A stretch of 64,000 nt of DNA from Leptoclinus maculatus (lineage: Eukaryota; Chordata; Actinopteri; Perciformes; Stichaeidae), in assembly GCA_032191485.1 (NCBI GenBank), contig JAVDOI010000002.1:40688287-40752286 (forward strand). The letters run 5' to 3'. Shown in pieces: positions 1-14,400 of this stretch. The notes under the pieces are model-generated. The model made no database searches. It had not been told where the DNA came from and saw nothing but the letters and a program-made list of their open reading frames with translations. Both the position numbers and the translations under genes were made by a program. Each line of letters starts with the position of its first letter. Positions within the stretch are counted from its first letter, which is position 1.

Positions 1-219
1 GTCCACCACAGTAAAGGCAGACATACAGCATCACTGCTGTATTACAGAGTTTAAGGTAAGAGATAGCAAGCCATAGAGAAGGTTATTTTCATTTCAAGGT
101 CATTTCTGAAAGGCTATTAAACTCAAACAGGGATTAATGATGGAGAATGACTGATTAATCTGTTTAATATATTAATCAATTTAATTATGAAATATTTCAT
201 TGATTTTCTTCTCTGCTAG

Positions 220-336
220 TTTCGGCTGTGGCTGCTCGGTCTGGGTTTTAGCCTCGCTTACGGCAGCATGTTCACCAAGATCTGGTGGGTCCACACTGTC
301 TTCACCAAAAAGGATGAGAAGAAGGACAAGAGGAAG
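220..336 (+). CDS. gabbr1: gabbr1 exon: TM3 and intracellular loop 2
   Basis: 39 codons between an AG acceptor at 218-219 and a GTAAAT donor at 337. It encodes FRLWLLGLGFSLAYGSMF (TM3), then the loop KKDEKKDKRK, a run of charged residues typical of GABBR1 intracellular loop 2. Phase 0 at the 3' end. The exon continues an open frame from an upstream exon outside the window. Confidence 0.95.
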
Positions 337-3300
337 GTAAATGTTGCAGGGATTTAAAGCAATGGATTTACGAACAATTGAGTCCAATTAAGGAGCGTTT
401 CTGTCAAGCCAAGGGGGGTTAGGCTTTGCTTAATCATCATCCTCTTCAAGGGCAAGCTCCCCTGCCAACGATGATGTATTCCCCAATCATGTGTTATCTT
501 TACTCTCTGCCCAGCTTCAATAGTTGGCCCACAATGGGATAGCTCGCCGTTGAGCATTCTGTAGCATCTATTTGTCGTGTGGCTTGGCCAGTGAACTCTT
601 TCAATCTGGCCTAGTTCTCCATCCTCAACCCCCTTCCTCCCTCTCCTGTCTCCTCTATGGGACACGTCAGACATGACGTCTTAGATCGGACACTCCTGCT
701 GTGAGGCAAGAGCAGAAATCTTCCCAGCAGAGAGATAACTATTACTGATTATGAACATCCTTAGTTGGGTAACCCTATCAGTTGGGATTATTTTATCAAG
801 GGGGCTCTGTCAAAACTGGTTGAGTTCCCTTTAACTCACGTAATGCCCATGCCATGGCTGCTGTAGCCCATCTCTCTGAGGATGGAGAAGACACAAGGGG
901 AACTTCTGTTTCTGTAACAACTACATGTTGTAACAATCAGTAATGGATGAACCTAAATGTTGACAAAGTGTGGAGCAAATTTGGTGGTTGCAACAATAAT
1001 CTGGCGATGGGTGACTGAAGAACAGAGTTGATATCCTGCAGAGTGATGAGCTTGATGGAATGCAGCTGTGGGTAATCAGAGGTAACTGGGAGCCAGGAGA
1101 GGAGCTCCCGACACACGCCATACAGACACAGATAGACATGCACAGGGGGAGGGGAAAAAACCCTTTGGCTGCTAATGTTTTCTCTTTCAATTTTCTGAGG
1201 CGAGTAGAGACTAGTTTAAGTGATGACAACATTGAGGAAGTTAAAAGAAGGCTCAGCAATTTGCTGCTTTTCACTAACACACATCTAACAAAAACATTGT
1301 ATTCAATTGAATTATCTACTATCAAATCATAACAGAATCTATGTGGAGACACTCTTCATATAGAGCAGGTCTAGACCATACTCTTTAATTTACAGAGAAC
1401 CAACATCCCCCCATGAGCAATCACAGGGGCCACATTGGCAAGAGAAAAGTCCCGGGTAGAAACCTTGGGCAGAACCGGGCTCTGGGTGGGCATTACCTTT
1501 GCAAACTTTCGTCTCACTGTGATTGCAATAGTCTTCTATTCAGTCATTCAAGGCAAAATAGAAGTTACATTAATTAAACTCCAGGTCTACAAGTAAGTGT
1601 GTAGCCCCCCATTACTCTATATTACAAAGTAAATGAAAAATGTAAGCACAGTACGGGCTGATCAAGTCTGATACATCAATCTCGTTCTTAGGTGGTTCTA
1701 TCAATTGAGGAAATTTGACCCTGAACTTATAATCAAAACCTATTACATTGGTACAGTCCCAATTTTAGGGATAGGGATAAAAAGTTAGAGGTTTGGGTAA
1801 AAATGAAACATAACTTGGACCATACACACAAAGGTATGCTTTCTCAGAAGCATTTTCAAAAAGTACATTTTTATTTTACAAAAAAGAAGGCTCCAAGGAT
1901 GAGACTAAGTGGTTGGTTTGGCAAATGTAAGTTAGAAACGTGCCCAAAGTGCAACTCACAGCCCCGTCCCTAAACTTTTCAATGGGAGTTATTGAAACAT
2001 CTATTTTCAATGTTATCAGCCAATTGAATGGCCGTTATCCACTGATAACGGCCATTCAATTGGCTGATTCAATTTGCTGATAATATTTATGCTAATGATT
2101 CAGAAGGGCCAAACGGAACCCCCACAAAGTGAAAGGGAAACTTAATGTTGTGAATGTCAGATGTGCTACACATCCCTCCACCATGCATTATTGTATTGGC
2201 ACTTAACATTAGCATTGGATGTGAATAGTTCATTGCAAATTTGTCCAATATGAACGTAATTTCATAGAGATACTCAGCTTTTAGTTCCACTATGAGGACA
2301 CAGGCCATTGCAATGCTTCCTAATAAGGACTAGCATGCTTGAAAAATGGAAGATTCTGCACAAATAAGAATATTCTCTCCAGCTGAATAACCAGAAATCT
2401 TTGATCTAATGCAAGAAAATCTATAACCACTTTATAGTGATCTGTTTCCACAAAATGTTTCTTTCTTTAAAGCTGAATACATAAAGGAACACCTTTATTT
2501 ATTGACTGAGTCAGGGAGTTGTGCGTTCTCATCAGTATTGCCTCTTTGTCTCTTTTCCTGTCATGGCCCAGTGCTTTGAGGGCAGATTGAATTGGCTTCA
2601 GTTAGTGATGGATCATTGTTTTCTCGTCCAGCTTAGGCAAGTCTATTTATGGCTTCATAACTCCCTCCCTCACAAAATCAGAAAGAGAGGATTTGTGCCT
2701 TTTCCTGATCCCTTGCCATGCTGCTGCAGTGACCATCACCTCCCTGTTTCCCAGCAGCACCTGGAACCATGGAAACTCTACGCTACTGTAGGTGTTCTGC
2801 TCAGCATCGACATCCTGTCTCTCATGATCTGGCAGATCGTGGATCCTTTGCATGTCACAGTGGAGGTATGACCAATCCATTCATTTTGTTATTTATTCGT
2901 AACTGGGCTAAAAAGAGATTTTAAATCTATTACCTTAAAGTATTTGGTCTGTCTAGTTAATAGTAAGGTTGATTGGGGAGAAAGACGTTATAAAACAAAT
3001 AGAGGCATACAAATTACGGAAGCTTATGAATGCCGATATTAAAATAAAATAATTTAGTCAAAGTGAAACTCCATCTTGCATGATGTATGACAAAATGAAA
3101 ATGTCAATGATTACTGCCAAAATGAAAATAAGAACCCCTGATAATGTTTTGGTGTACTCCTAAACATAACACTGCCATAACGAACATACATATTTTTTCA
3201 AATTGGAAGACAATGTGCAACCTAAACATTTGAATTGGAATCTAACTCGAAAACAAGAAATTTCTGTCTATCTGTCTGTCCTTCGCATGTATCGAGAACT

Positions 3301-6300
3301 GCTCGTCTGATCTACTTTACTGATAGCTGGTGTATTGCTGGGGACCCAAGGGGGTGCTTTGTCAAATTTGGTGCAGTATGGACACTTTCGATATTAATAA
3401 ACTTTGATGGGGCAGGTCTGCAAGGCTCTGAATTTAGAGTCCCGTATGTCGGCTGCAGAGGGCAGACCATGGCTCATTGACTGCAGTTCACTTTACAACC
3501 AAACTCTTCCTCATTGGAGTCAACATGAGCGGATAGCCAACTGGAAGCAGAATCAAACCAGAATGTCTTTCACTTGTGTTACTGTGAGTACTTCGGTGTC
3601 TACATTTAAGTCAGCAAAAAAACTGCTGTTTAAAGTTTAAATCCATGCTTTATAACCACGGTGGTTATGTCAAACAAGTGACTACCGTATTTTCCGCACT
3701 ATAAGGCGCACTTAAAAGCCTTTAATTTTCTCAAAAAACGACAGTGCGCCTTATAATCCGGAGCGCCTTATATATGGATTAATTCTGGTTGTGTTTACTG
3801 ACCTCGAAGCGATTTTGTGTGGTACACGGCGCTCTGTCAAAATGTTTTAGTACGACTTTGGTAAACTACAAAGCTGCACCGCTTGCAGCATTACGGCTAC
3901 CGTAGTCAGGAGTCTCACCGGTAGTTCTGGACGAGGTGTAAGCATAAGCATGCATAAGTATCATAGCTCGCTGTGTGAGTCACGCAGACTCCACTAACTG
4001 TGTGTTTACATGTCTGTAATCATAAAGCTACAGCTGTCTCAGAACGCTGCCGTTAGCAGACGTGCTAACTAACGAGCTAACAAGCTAGGGGTAATCTGCC
4101 TCTATCTCTCAAGACACCTGCCCAGCTGTTCACTTGTTCTCACAACACAACTCAGTTTCTCACTGATGGCCATTATTTATTCTGTGTGTTTACATGTCTG
4201 TAATCATAAAGCTACAGCTGTCTCAGAACGCTGCCGTTAGCAGACGTGCTAACTAACGAGCTAACAAGCTACACTACACGATGTAAACAGTCCGTCCCCC
4301 AGATCGTCACATGATGAACTGTAAGCTCGTCATAAACTCGTCATATGCATCACATCTCGCTGTGTGAGTCTCGTACTATCTCGTGAGAATACGGACACGG
4401 AAGTGGAGAATCTACAGATTTCTTCAGAGCACCCGCGCCTTATAGTCTGGTGCGCTTTATATATGAAAAAAGATCGAAAATAGACCATTCATTGACAGTG
4501 CGCCTTATAATCCAGTGCGCCCTATAGTGCGGAAAATACGGTAAGTGTATTTCACCAATGTCTCTATGGTATTGGTAGTGGTAGAAGAAGTAGCCTACTG
4601 AAGTAAAACTAATAATCGTGAAACTATTAATACTGAAACTACTAATACCACACAGTAAAAGTCCTTCCCATTCAAAACCTCTATTTTAAGTGAAAAGTCA
4701 AAGAGAGCCATTAGCCGCACAATGTACTTAAATTTACTTAACATCTGTTCAAGGTGGAGCTTTCAATTCTATTATGATGCTGGATAGTATAATTAATATG
4801 AATGTATTAATAATGCATAATCAAATTGCAGTGGCGGGCCGTGTGTTTCATACCTGGGCCTTCAGTGCTGTCCTACTACAATTGAACCACCTCCTAATAA
4901 CCTCATTATGACGCCACAGCTACAGGTTATTAGAGGTGTAACAATACACATATTCGGTACGAGGCTCACGGTTCGGTACGCATTACGAACCGAACAATAC
5001 GTTTGAATAATACTAGTGCATTTGGAAAATGCAGAAGCTTAAATTGTGGGAAATATAATGTTCTCTCAGTGGAGCCACTGCGTTCAACCTGGCAACCCAC
5101 CCAACGTAACAGACAACGCATTTCTCCAGACCATGATTCTTGCTTTGTAAAAGAAAACGAAACCTCAAACAGGTTTCGCACATGTCAGAACCCTAACCCC
5201 TACAGGTTATTTGTTTCGTGTAAAAATGAAGCTCAACACAGGTCTACAAATACACTAACTGCAGAGTGCAGATACATGACGCGCATGACGGGATGCTTCG
5301 TCATTAACGGACAATGCATATAGTCAAAATCAATGTAATTAACACAATGACAAGAACAAACTCACAAGAACCAATCAAATATATTTATATGACAACAAAG
5401 CATGACAAATCAATCAAAGAGCACAATTCAAATATTATTCACATCAGAGGGAACAATATCAACCATATCATAAAAATGACACGATAGACAAATTAATACA
5501 GTAGTGACGCTTCTGCAGATGTAAAAACACAAAAGCACTTCACTTACCAAAGCTGCTGTTCACTTAAAGACAAAGTCCATCCTCCTTTCTTTGATTACAA
5601 AGAGTTTAATACCGCGGTTGTACAGAACATCGGTGCGGTTCAGTTCCAGCCAGAGGTCCTCCTGCGAACATGTTCGTTGAGTTGTAGATCCACTCGGGTC
5701 TCAGCAAAAGCTGTCAAAAGCACCGTAGCTTGTAAGTGTTCTGTCGTGCTATGGTGTCGTGTTGCTGCCTTGGTTAGCCACCTCAGGTTAGCAAATCCAG
5801 CTTAGCTCCAAACACCAAGACGGTCAGTCTCAAATAAAACGCATTCCCAGCCATAAAATGTGCAACGCTTCTCCGACGCTGTCAGCCAGAAATACCATTC
5901 GTACAAATCCTTTTCCTGGCTGGGTCAGGGCTGCTAGCTGTGGGGTTGGCCGACCCTTTCTTACGATGTCCAGCTTTTCCTGAAATCTCCTTCTCGAGAA
6001 ATTAGTTTCTCCTCCTTCAGCTACTGAGTGTTAAAAAAACAAAGCTAGGTAAAAAAAAAAAAAGAATCTACACCAAGCAAAACGCTAAAAATGTCATGTC
6101 AATGTCATAACTTCTTACATATCTTTCAACTTGAACTCTTACTACTACTACTACTAAGTTCTGCTAGCTGCTTCAGCATCACAACAGTGACGCTAGCCCA
6201 CTGACCAATCACGGCGCACGTTATTACTGAGCTGCACGTTAATGCTGACGTACTTGTAGACTACCTCGGTAGCTCTGGCACGTCAAAGAATACGCCCAAC

Positions 6301-8370
6301 ATGTCAAACTAAAGATCTGATTGGTTGAAGACTATGACAATCAACAATATCGTCCCCATTTACTTTAATCTGCAAAGTCTACCTAGAGGACCTCGGGCCT
6401 CTCTCCTTACCTAGAGACATAGAGGTGAAATCTGATTGGATAAAAGCTCTCCTTAAAACAAGCTGCACTGGAAGCAGCACTGCAGGCTGGAAGCAGAGCA
6501 ACAGAGGAAGACAGGAGCTGTGCAATTAGAAAATAGGCTAATGGGAAAAATAATTAAAATACATATAGTGTATTTATGAAAAATTATTAAATTATAAAAT
6601 AGCTATAGCTTTGTGATTCTGTTTAGGCCAGCAGAGAAGGCTTAGCTGTCCCTGACGGCCCACCACTGTCAAATTATTATATTTTGATTCAAGTCTGAAT
6701 CTGCAATGTAATCTCCCTGTCAGGTAAATGTAGTACTACAACATGATCTTCTGAAGTAGAAGTACACAGTGAGTAGTGTACAGTTGAGTTGCATATTTGT
6801 TAGTGCTTTTGGGGCCTTTTGTAAGATATTTTGGCGTACAATGACTTACAATAGTAACATAATTGAATATATTTACTATCTAATTATCATAATAAATCTA
6901 TATTTGTTTGGGGCCCTTACAGTTGGGCCCTCATGGCCAGGTTGTCTACCTTCCCTTAGTGTAAAGTCTGCTCCTGGTGTTTTTTCCTGAACCAAACTGT
7001 ATTTCTGGTGTTATTATTTGGCAGGGGTAGGGCTCCTGACTCAAAGGAAGCTCAGTGTTGAGTAAGAAGTTGTTTGTATGAGCGGTTCTCCAGAAAGCTG
7101 CAGGCAGCAACACCACAGGCCAAACATTCGACCGTTCTGAACAGACACCGCACTCGTAATTTTCGAACATTTCCAATAAATGTTTCATGAATGGCAGGAT
7201 TCCATCAGGCTTCTTTTGTGAAAATTGGTATTTGGTGGTATTGGACGGATTGGGGTGAGAATGTGTCAACAAACATTAGTGACCTTAAAAACGAAAAATA
7301 TTTTTTTTAATTTGAAAATATTTTGCATTTTTATTAGGGCTGGGCAAGTTTACTCATTATTATCGTGTTAAAGCATTAATTAATTAACGCCTTTGTTTGG
7401 AATATGTATAATAAGCATATCATTTAGTTATCGCTACTGAGAATTTAACAAAAAAAAAAAAAACATGACGTAGGATAGGTTTGCAGTTTTCAAGAATTAT
7501 ATTTCAAATTGCATCTCTTACACACATGAAAATAAAGCACCGGCTGAATATCTATTATCAGAATCATTATAACTGTATTTTAACTGCTACTGTGTAAAGG
7601 GAATACTGCTGTTAAAAAGAACCTGATTTGTTTAAAGTGTTTGCAAACCAAATGTTATTGCACTTTTGTTCATATAGCAATACTTTTAAAATAAAAGTGC
7701 GCAATACACTACTTTTGAATTCATTATTGAATTTTGCGCAAATTGTTTTTTTTTACAAATTGTTATATAATAAATTAATGAATAAAATAAATTTGCTGTC
7801 ATTTGACTTATCTATTACTCAATTAATTAATTCGACACATTTTCATTTTGGCATGACCAAATGTATTTAACCTAAATTTAAATTGATTTTGTCATGTATG
7901 TTTACTGTTGAAGTTGTAGTGTATTGCTGTTCTTCACCTACGTGTTCATGTTGATTGTATGTAAGCAGAAATTCACCAGGGAAGCCCCCAAAGGAGATCT
8001 GGATGTTTTGATCCAGCCTTTACTGGAGCACTGCAGCTCAGAAAAGATGAACACATGGCTGGGTGAGTAGCAATCAGTGTAACATATAATTTGGAAAATG
8101 TAAAATAACCGGTATTGGCTTTTAAGATGTAAGACTTTGTACTGTGAGAACTAACTCTACACTCTCTTAATATATAGCAGTACAAACAGTTCCATAATTT
8201 CTCACAGCTGCTATCTTGTTTCCTCTCTGCAGGTGTGGTCTATGGTTATAAAGGTTTACTGCTGCTGCTTGGCATCTTCCTGGCCTATGAGACCAAGTCC
8301 ATCTCCACAGAGAAGATCAATGACCACCGAGCTGTGGGCATGGCCATCTATAATGTTGCAGTGAGTACAG

Positions 8371-8445
<75 letters not shown>

Positions 8446-11400
8446 TTGCCAAAGACTATGACCTAAAGAGCAACTTGCAGGTTAGAGCCCCCAGTAAACA
8501 AAAATGATGTAGGCACCAGATTGTTTGAAAAATATATACATAGATATGTGACATCTGGAATCGTTTTTGTAAGACTTTTTTATTTCGGCATTAAAAAAAA
8601 GCCGGAAGTGATGTGGGCTGAGGGAGCGCGGCCAGTTAAATATGAATTAATATGGATCACAATGCTAATTTTAATAATGAAGAGGTTGAAAATGTATGGT
8701 CATATGCATACAGTGGGTACGGAAAGTATTCAGACCCCTTTACAATTTTCACTCTTTGTTTCATTGCAGCCATTTGCTAAAATCAAAAAAGTTCATTTTA
8801 TTTCTCATTAATGTACACGCAGCACCTTGACAGAAAAAAACTGAAATGTAGACATTTTTGCAAATTTATTAAAAAAGAAAAACTGAAATATCACATGGTC
8901 ATAAGTATTCAGACCCTTTGCTGTGACACTCATATTTAACTCACATGCTGTCCATTTCTTCTGATCCTCCTTGAGATGGTTCTACTTCTACATTGGAGTC
9001 CAGTTGTGTTTAATTAAACAGATTGGACTTGATTAGGAAAGGCACACACCTGTCTCTATAAGACCTTACAGCTCACAGTGCATGTCAGAGCAAATGAGAA
9101 TCATGAGGTCGAAGGAACTGCCCAAGGAGCTCAGAGACAGAATTGTGGCAAGGCACAGATCTGGCCAAGGTTACAAAAGAATTTCTGCAGCACTCAAGGT
9201 TCCTAAGAGCACAGTGGCCTCCATAATCCTTAAATGGAAGAAGTTTGGGACGACCAGAACTCTTCCTAGACCTGGCCGTCCAGCCAAACTGAGCAATCGT
9301 GGGAGAAGAGCCTTGGTGAGAGAGGTAAAGAAGAACCCAAAGATCACTGTGGCTGAGCTCCAGAGATGCAGTAGGGAGATGGGAGAAAGTTCCACAAAGT
9401 CAACTATCACTGCAGCCCTCCACCAGTCGGGGCTTTAATGGCAGAGTGGCCCGACGGAAGCCTCTCCTAACTGCAAGACATATGAAAACCCGCATAGAGT
9501 TTGCCAAAAAACACATGAAGGACTCCCAGACTATGAGAAATAAGATTATCTGGTCTGATGAGACCAAGATTGAATTTGTTGGCGTTAATTCTAAGCGGTA
9601 TGTGTGGAGAAAACCAGGCACTGCTCATCACCTGCCCAATACAATCCCAACAGTGAAACATGGTGGTGGCAGCATCATGCTATGGGGGTGTTTTTCAGCT
9701 GCAGGGACAGGACGACTGGTTGCAATTGAAGGAAAGATGAATGCGGCCAAGTACAGAGATATCCTGGAAGAAAACCTCTTCCAGAGTGCTCTGGACCTCA
9801 GACTGGGCCGAAGGTTCACCTTCCAACAAGACAATGACCCTAAGCACACAGCTAAAATAACAAAGGAGTGGCTTCGGAACAACTCTGTGACCATTCTTGA
9901 CTGGCCCAGCCAGAGCCCTGACCTAAACCCAATTGAGCATCTCTGGACAGACCTGAAAATGGCTGTCCACCAACGTTCACCATCCAACCTGACGGAACTG
10001 GAGAGGATCTGCAAGGAAGAATGGCAGAGGATCCCCAAATCCAGGTGTGAAAAACTTGTTGCATCATTCCCAAGAAGACTCATGGCTGTACTAGCTCAAA
10101 AGGGTGCTTCTACTCAATACTGAGCAAAGGGTCTGAATACTTATGACCATGTGATATTTCAGTTTTTCTTTTTTAATAAATTTGCAGAAATTTCTACATT
10201 TCTGTTTTTTTCTGTCAAGATGGGGTGCTGCGTGTACGTTAATGAGAAATAAAATTAACTTTTTTGATTTTAGCAAATGGCTGCAATGAAACAAAGAGTG
10301 AAAAATGTAAAGGGGTCTGAATACTTTCCGTACCCACTGTATGTTAGACCACACTCTTTTAATTCACTAACAAGGACCACGCTAATAACGATATGGGTTT
10401 CAAATGGTTTATTGCATGATGGATAGAGAGGGTTAGATTTAGGAAGCGTAAAGGGGTTGAGGGAGGAAGGGATGGGGTCGTGGGATGGAGGGAAATAGGG
10501 TAAGGTTGTCACAGCTCTGCCACTTCTATCCTGTCTATCTCTCACTCACCTAATCAGCTCATTCAGTGCACCTGCTAGTCACACCCACCTCATCACTCTC
10601 ACCTGCTCACTCTGCTGCACTCACTATTTAGACCCCAGTCTCACACACACTCACTGCCAGATCGTTCTCCATATTCATGCCAGACCTTCCAGCGAATACC
10701 CTCCGACTGATTTCCCATTACCGACCCTGCCTGTTTGGACTTCTCCGCCTTGCCTCTGCCCCGGTAAACAATTCAGCCTTCTGTCCCCGACCACGAGATT
10801 CTGCCTCTGCTTCCTCGGGGTTCTGTCTGCCTTCTCCCTTGACGGCTTGGCGTTCCACCGTGTGGGATTCTACACCTGTGCATATCCAAGACCGTTACCT
10901 GTTGTGTGTTCAGTTTAGAATAAAGCTTTGATTTCAACTATCCAGTGTGTCTGGTACAAAGGTATGGGGGTCGAGGGATGAAGGGATGTATGGTTAGGGA
11001 TGGAGGTCGAGGGATGAAGGGATGCTGGATAGGGGATGGGGGTCGAGGGATGAAAGGTAAGGGACGAAAGGATGTAGGGAAGAAGAAACGAGGAGGTAGA
11101 GGGGGTCGTGGAAAGAAGGTTGAATGGGAGCGGTGAGGACCGCTGGCGTCCAGTGACTGGTTGGAACGGGGGGAGTGGAGACTCTTGAGGGGGGAACGTC
11201 TCTTCAGAATCTCTGGTCATGCAAAGTCCCCAAGAGACAGCTTCATGAAGGCAGGTGCCGGTTGGCGTTTCTGATGTCGTTCAGGTTGGAGCGGATGTAG
11301 GAGAGGTACGCAGTGGAATACCAATTGCCAAATTATGTAATCAGGGGGATATTCCGGATCTGGATAAGATATAGCGGAAGTGGTGGTAAAACCAGGATCG

Positions 11401-14400
11401 CGTAGCCCCTTTTCCGACTGGCTGATCTTGAGTTTATGTAGTTGCGGATGGATTCATATGGATTTAGGTATGAGTCTAGTCGGAAGAGGTAGATGGGCTG
11501 AGGTCGTCCAGATTGGTTGGTCTTGCTGTGTTTGAGGTGATAGACGATAATTCCGTTAATTCTGCTTTTGTAGACCCATATGGTGGAAGACTTGATCTTG
11601 AGGAGGGAATGGGCGAATGCAATGAAGTTTGTAAGGGTCAGGATGTCGAGTGATGGGAATGGAAGGCTGAGGGAGGCGTGAAAAGCTTTGAAGCTATTCC
11701 ATCCGGTGAGGTATGATAAGAGTTATGATAAGAGTGTTCGAGGGGCAAAGTTAGTTTCTGCATGAACAGGAGGGTGTGAAAAGCTGGATGTCTTCCGGCT
11801 TGGTGATGTGGTCGTTGTAGAAGAACTCATTGCCTGGAATTCCTCGGCTCCTTGACCTGTGAGGCGGATGAGGGATGTGGCGTGATCAATTGTGGTGTAC
11901 TGCATGGAGTAGTCCAGGCTGGGGATTAGGCTGTTGATGCTTGGGACGGTAGAGCCGTAGGTAGATGAGAAGTCTATGATGAGTCTCTTTTTTCCTGAAT
12001 ATTTCCTAGTAGCTATTACGGGTGGGGGAAAAAATCAATACAGCATAGTATTGCGATATTTTGCGTGGCGATATTGTATCGATACACGGAAGCCAAGTAT
12101 CGATCTTTTATTATATAAACTATAATCTTTTTGGTACTAGAAAAATTAAATAAATTGCTTTTTCAGTCCACTAGATGGTGCTGAGTTGTTTTCTGGTGAG
12201 GTCAGCAGAGGTCCCGGTCAGCGTGATTGGTGGGAAGTTGATTCAAAACAAAGATAGAGACATCGGAGAAAGAAATCAGAAATGCGCCGTCCGCATTTAA
12301 ATCAGACGTCTGGACTTCTTTTGGATTTTTTAACAAGGAAAGGAAGAAGGACATGGATATATGACACATGGATATGACACATGACGTGGCGTTTTTTCAC
12401 CGAACACAGCCGTGCCCAAGCTCTACAGAGAAGTGAAGCTTAAAGTGGAGCAATCTTTGAGTGCAGCAGAAAGAGTTGCATTAACTTGCGATGCGTGGAC
12501 GTCAAGCGCAGTGGATTCCTATGTGACTATAACAGCACAATATCTCAGAGGACTGGCGACTGCTGTCTCACGTTCTCCAAACTAGAGCAGTACACGTAAG
12601 TCACATGACAGACCTCTGGCAAAATGCAGCACAAGAATGGGGTATTGCCGACAAAAAACCTGGTGGTTGTAACCGACAGCGCTTCTAACGTGGGCGTTGC
12701 CGTTCAGTTAGCGGGATTCTTGCATGTGAAGTGTTTCACTCACACGCTCAATCTGTCCTCACAACGGGGGTTAAATCTGCCAACAGTAGCCAGGCTCATG
12801 GGGAGAGTGCAGCGCATAACTGTCTCTCTGCCCTCGACGTCCACGCATCGCAAGTTATACTGAGTTATATAACTCTTATATCGTACAGGTTTTTATGACA
12901 GTGTTGGTCAGTCTGTCTGCTTGACAATCCCATTTTGCTGCAATAAAAATGATTGAAGTGAGATGAACAGACTGAAAACTTTATCTTATTAGATAAAACA
13001 TGTTAACACAGTTTTCCTTTGGGGACATAATTTGAAGTTGAAAAAAGTAATAAATCGCAATATATGTTATCGCAATACTCAGCATATCGCAGTATCGTGA
13101 TAATATCGCAGTATCGTGATAATATCGTATCGTGGGACCTGTGGCGATTCCCACCCCTAGTAGCTATGCCGATAGGACTGATTCTGAATATGGGGAAACG
13201 GTGGGCTAGTGAGTGGGCTGATCATGTATGAGTCTTTAACTTCCTGAGCCAGGAGCTTGTCGACTGTATCGGGCTCGGAGATGGCTGATTGCATATTTTT
13301 ACACGTAAAGGAAGATTCTGGCTTCACCTGCAAACCTGGGTGGAAGCCGTGTGTGAAACTTTGTATGAGGAAGCTAGTGAACTGGCAGTCTGTGTGGTTC
13401 TTTAAGGCGGAAGCTAGGGTTGAGGGCCGAGGGTGGTTGGCTGGTTGGTGGCTGGTTTAGGGGCGACTGTGGCTCAGTGGTAGAGCAGGGTCGTCCAGGG
13501 TCATCAAAGGATCGGCGGTTCGATCCCTGGCTCAGCTAGTCCATGTCGATGTGTTCTTGGGCAAGACACTTAACCCCAAATTGCTCCCGTAGCTGTGCCT
13601 ACGAAGTGTGAATGTTGTATGAATGTTAGATAGTTCTGGTGGGCAGGTGGCTTTTAGTGGCCGGAAGACTAGAAAAGCGCTATACAAGTACAGTCCATTT
13701 ACCATTTAGGAGTGATGGATGCTGGGGGGACTGCGGGAGGCAGGCTGCGGTAAATGGTGGGGCTTTGTTTACGAGAAGCTGAGGCGAAAGGCAGAGGTGT
13801 TAAGATGAATGTGGTGGCCGGATGAAAGGGAGGGGGAAAAGCTTAAACAGTAGGAAACAAGGGGTGTTGGCCGGTGACTCTGCCATGGATTCCTGCTGTT
13901 GGAGCGGTCTGAGCAGCTGAGGTAGCCGGTATCATGTTGGAAGGAGCAAAGTTGGCCAAGGTAGTGGGGCAGGAAGAGAAAAGGATGCTGGGATGAAGGG
14001 ATGCATGTGCGTGGGATGGTAATGAAGACTGTGTAAAAGAGACTGCAAGGTGAGTTTGGAGGGGGTGCAATACAACCTGGCCCTCTGGAAGGGCTGATGT
14101 GGATGGCTGGGCTTCTCCGGCCGTGGAATGCGCTGTGTCGTCATCGGCGTAGCGGCCTTTGGAATCCGGCAGTGGTGGGCCGTCAGGGCCAGCAAGGCCT
14201 TCTCTGCTGGCCTAAACAGAATCACAAAGTTAGAGCTATTTTATAATTTAATATTTTTCTTAAATACACTACATGTATTATAATTTATAAAAATATTTTT
14301 CCCATTAGCTTATTTTCTCATTGCACAGCTACTGTCTCCCTCTGTTGTTCTGCTTCCAGTGCAGCTTGTTTTAAGTAGAGCTTTTATCCAATCAGATTTC

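Larger units (their letters stand above)
2866..7968 (+). other. gabbr1: gabbr1 intron carrying two DNA transposons
   Basis: Intron between the TM4 exon and the extracellular loop 2 exon. It contains a TA-flanked DNA transposon (3685-4541) and a hAT copy (4829-6668). A degraded piece at about 6800-6960 resembles the GGGCCCT-rich ends of hAT elements. A stretch from about 7336 begins TAGGGCTGGGCAA and continues into TTAATTAATTAACGCC, typical of a common fish DNA-transposon relic. The remainder is AT-rich with no exon seen. Confidence 0.7.

Noticed and set aside
8235..8507. Open frame of 90 codons with a long Val-Cys tract
   Set aside because: Its first 42 codons are the real gabbr1 exon; the rest is read-through into the intron and the GT repeat.
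9171..10083. Minus-strand open frames across the Tc1 element
   Set aside because: Antisense shadows of the transposase coding sequence.
13460..13560. Possible tRNA gene from box A and box B motifs
   Set aside because: The cloverleaf is incomplete and the sequence continues into a SINE body with an L2-like tail; the same holds for the copies at 16044, 26335, 51815 and 61361.
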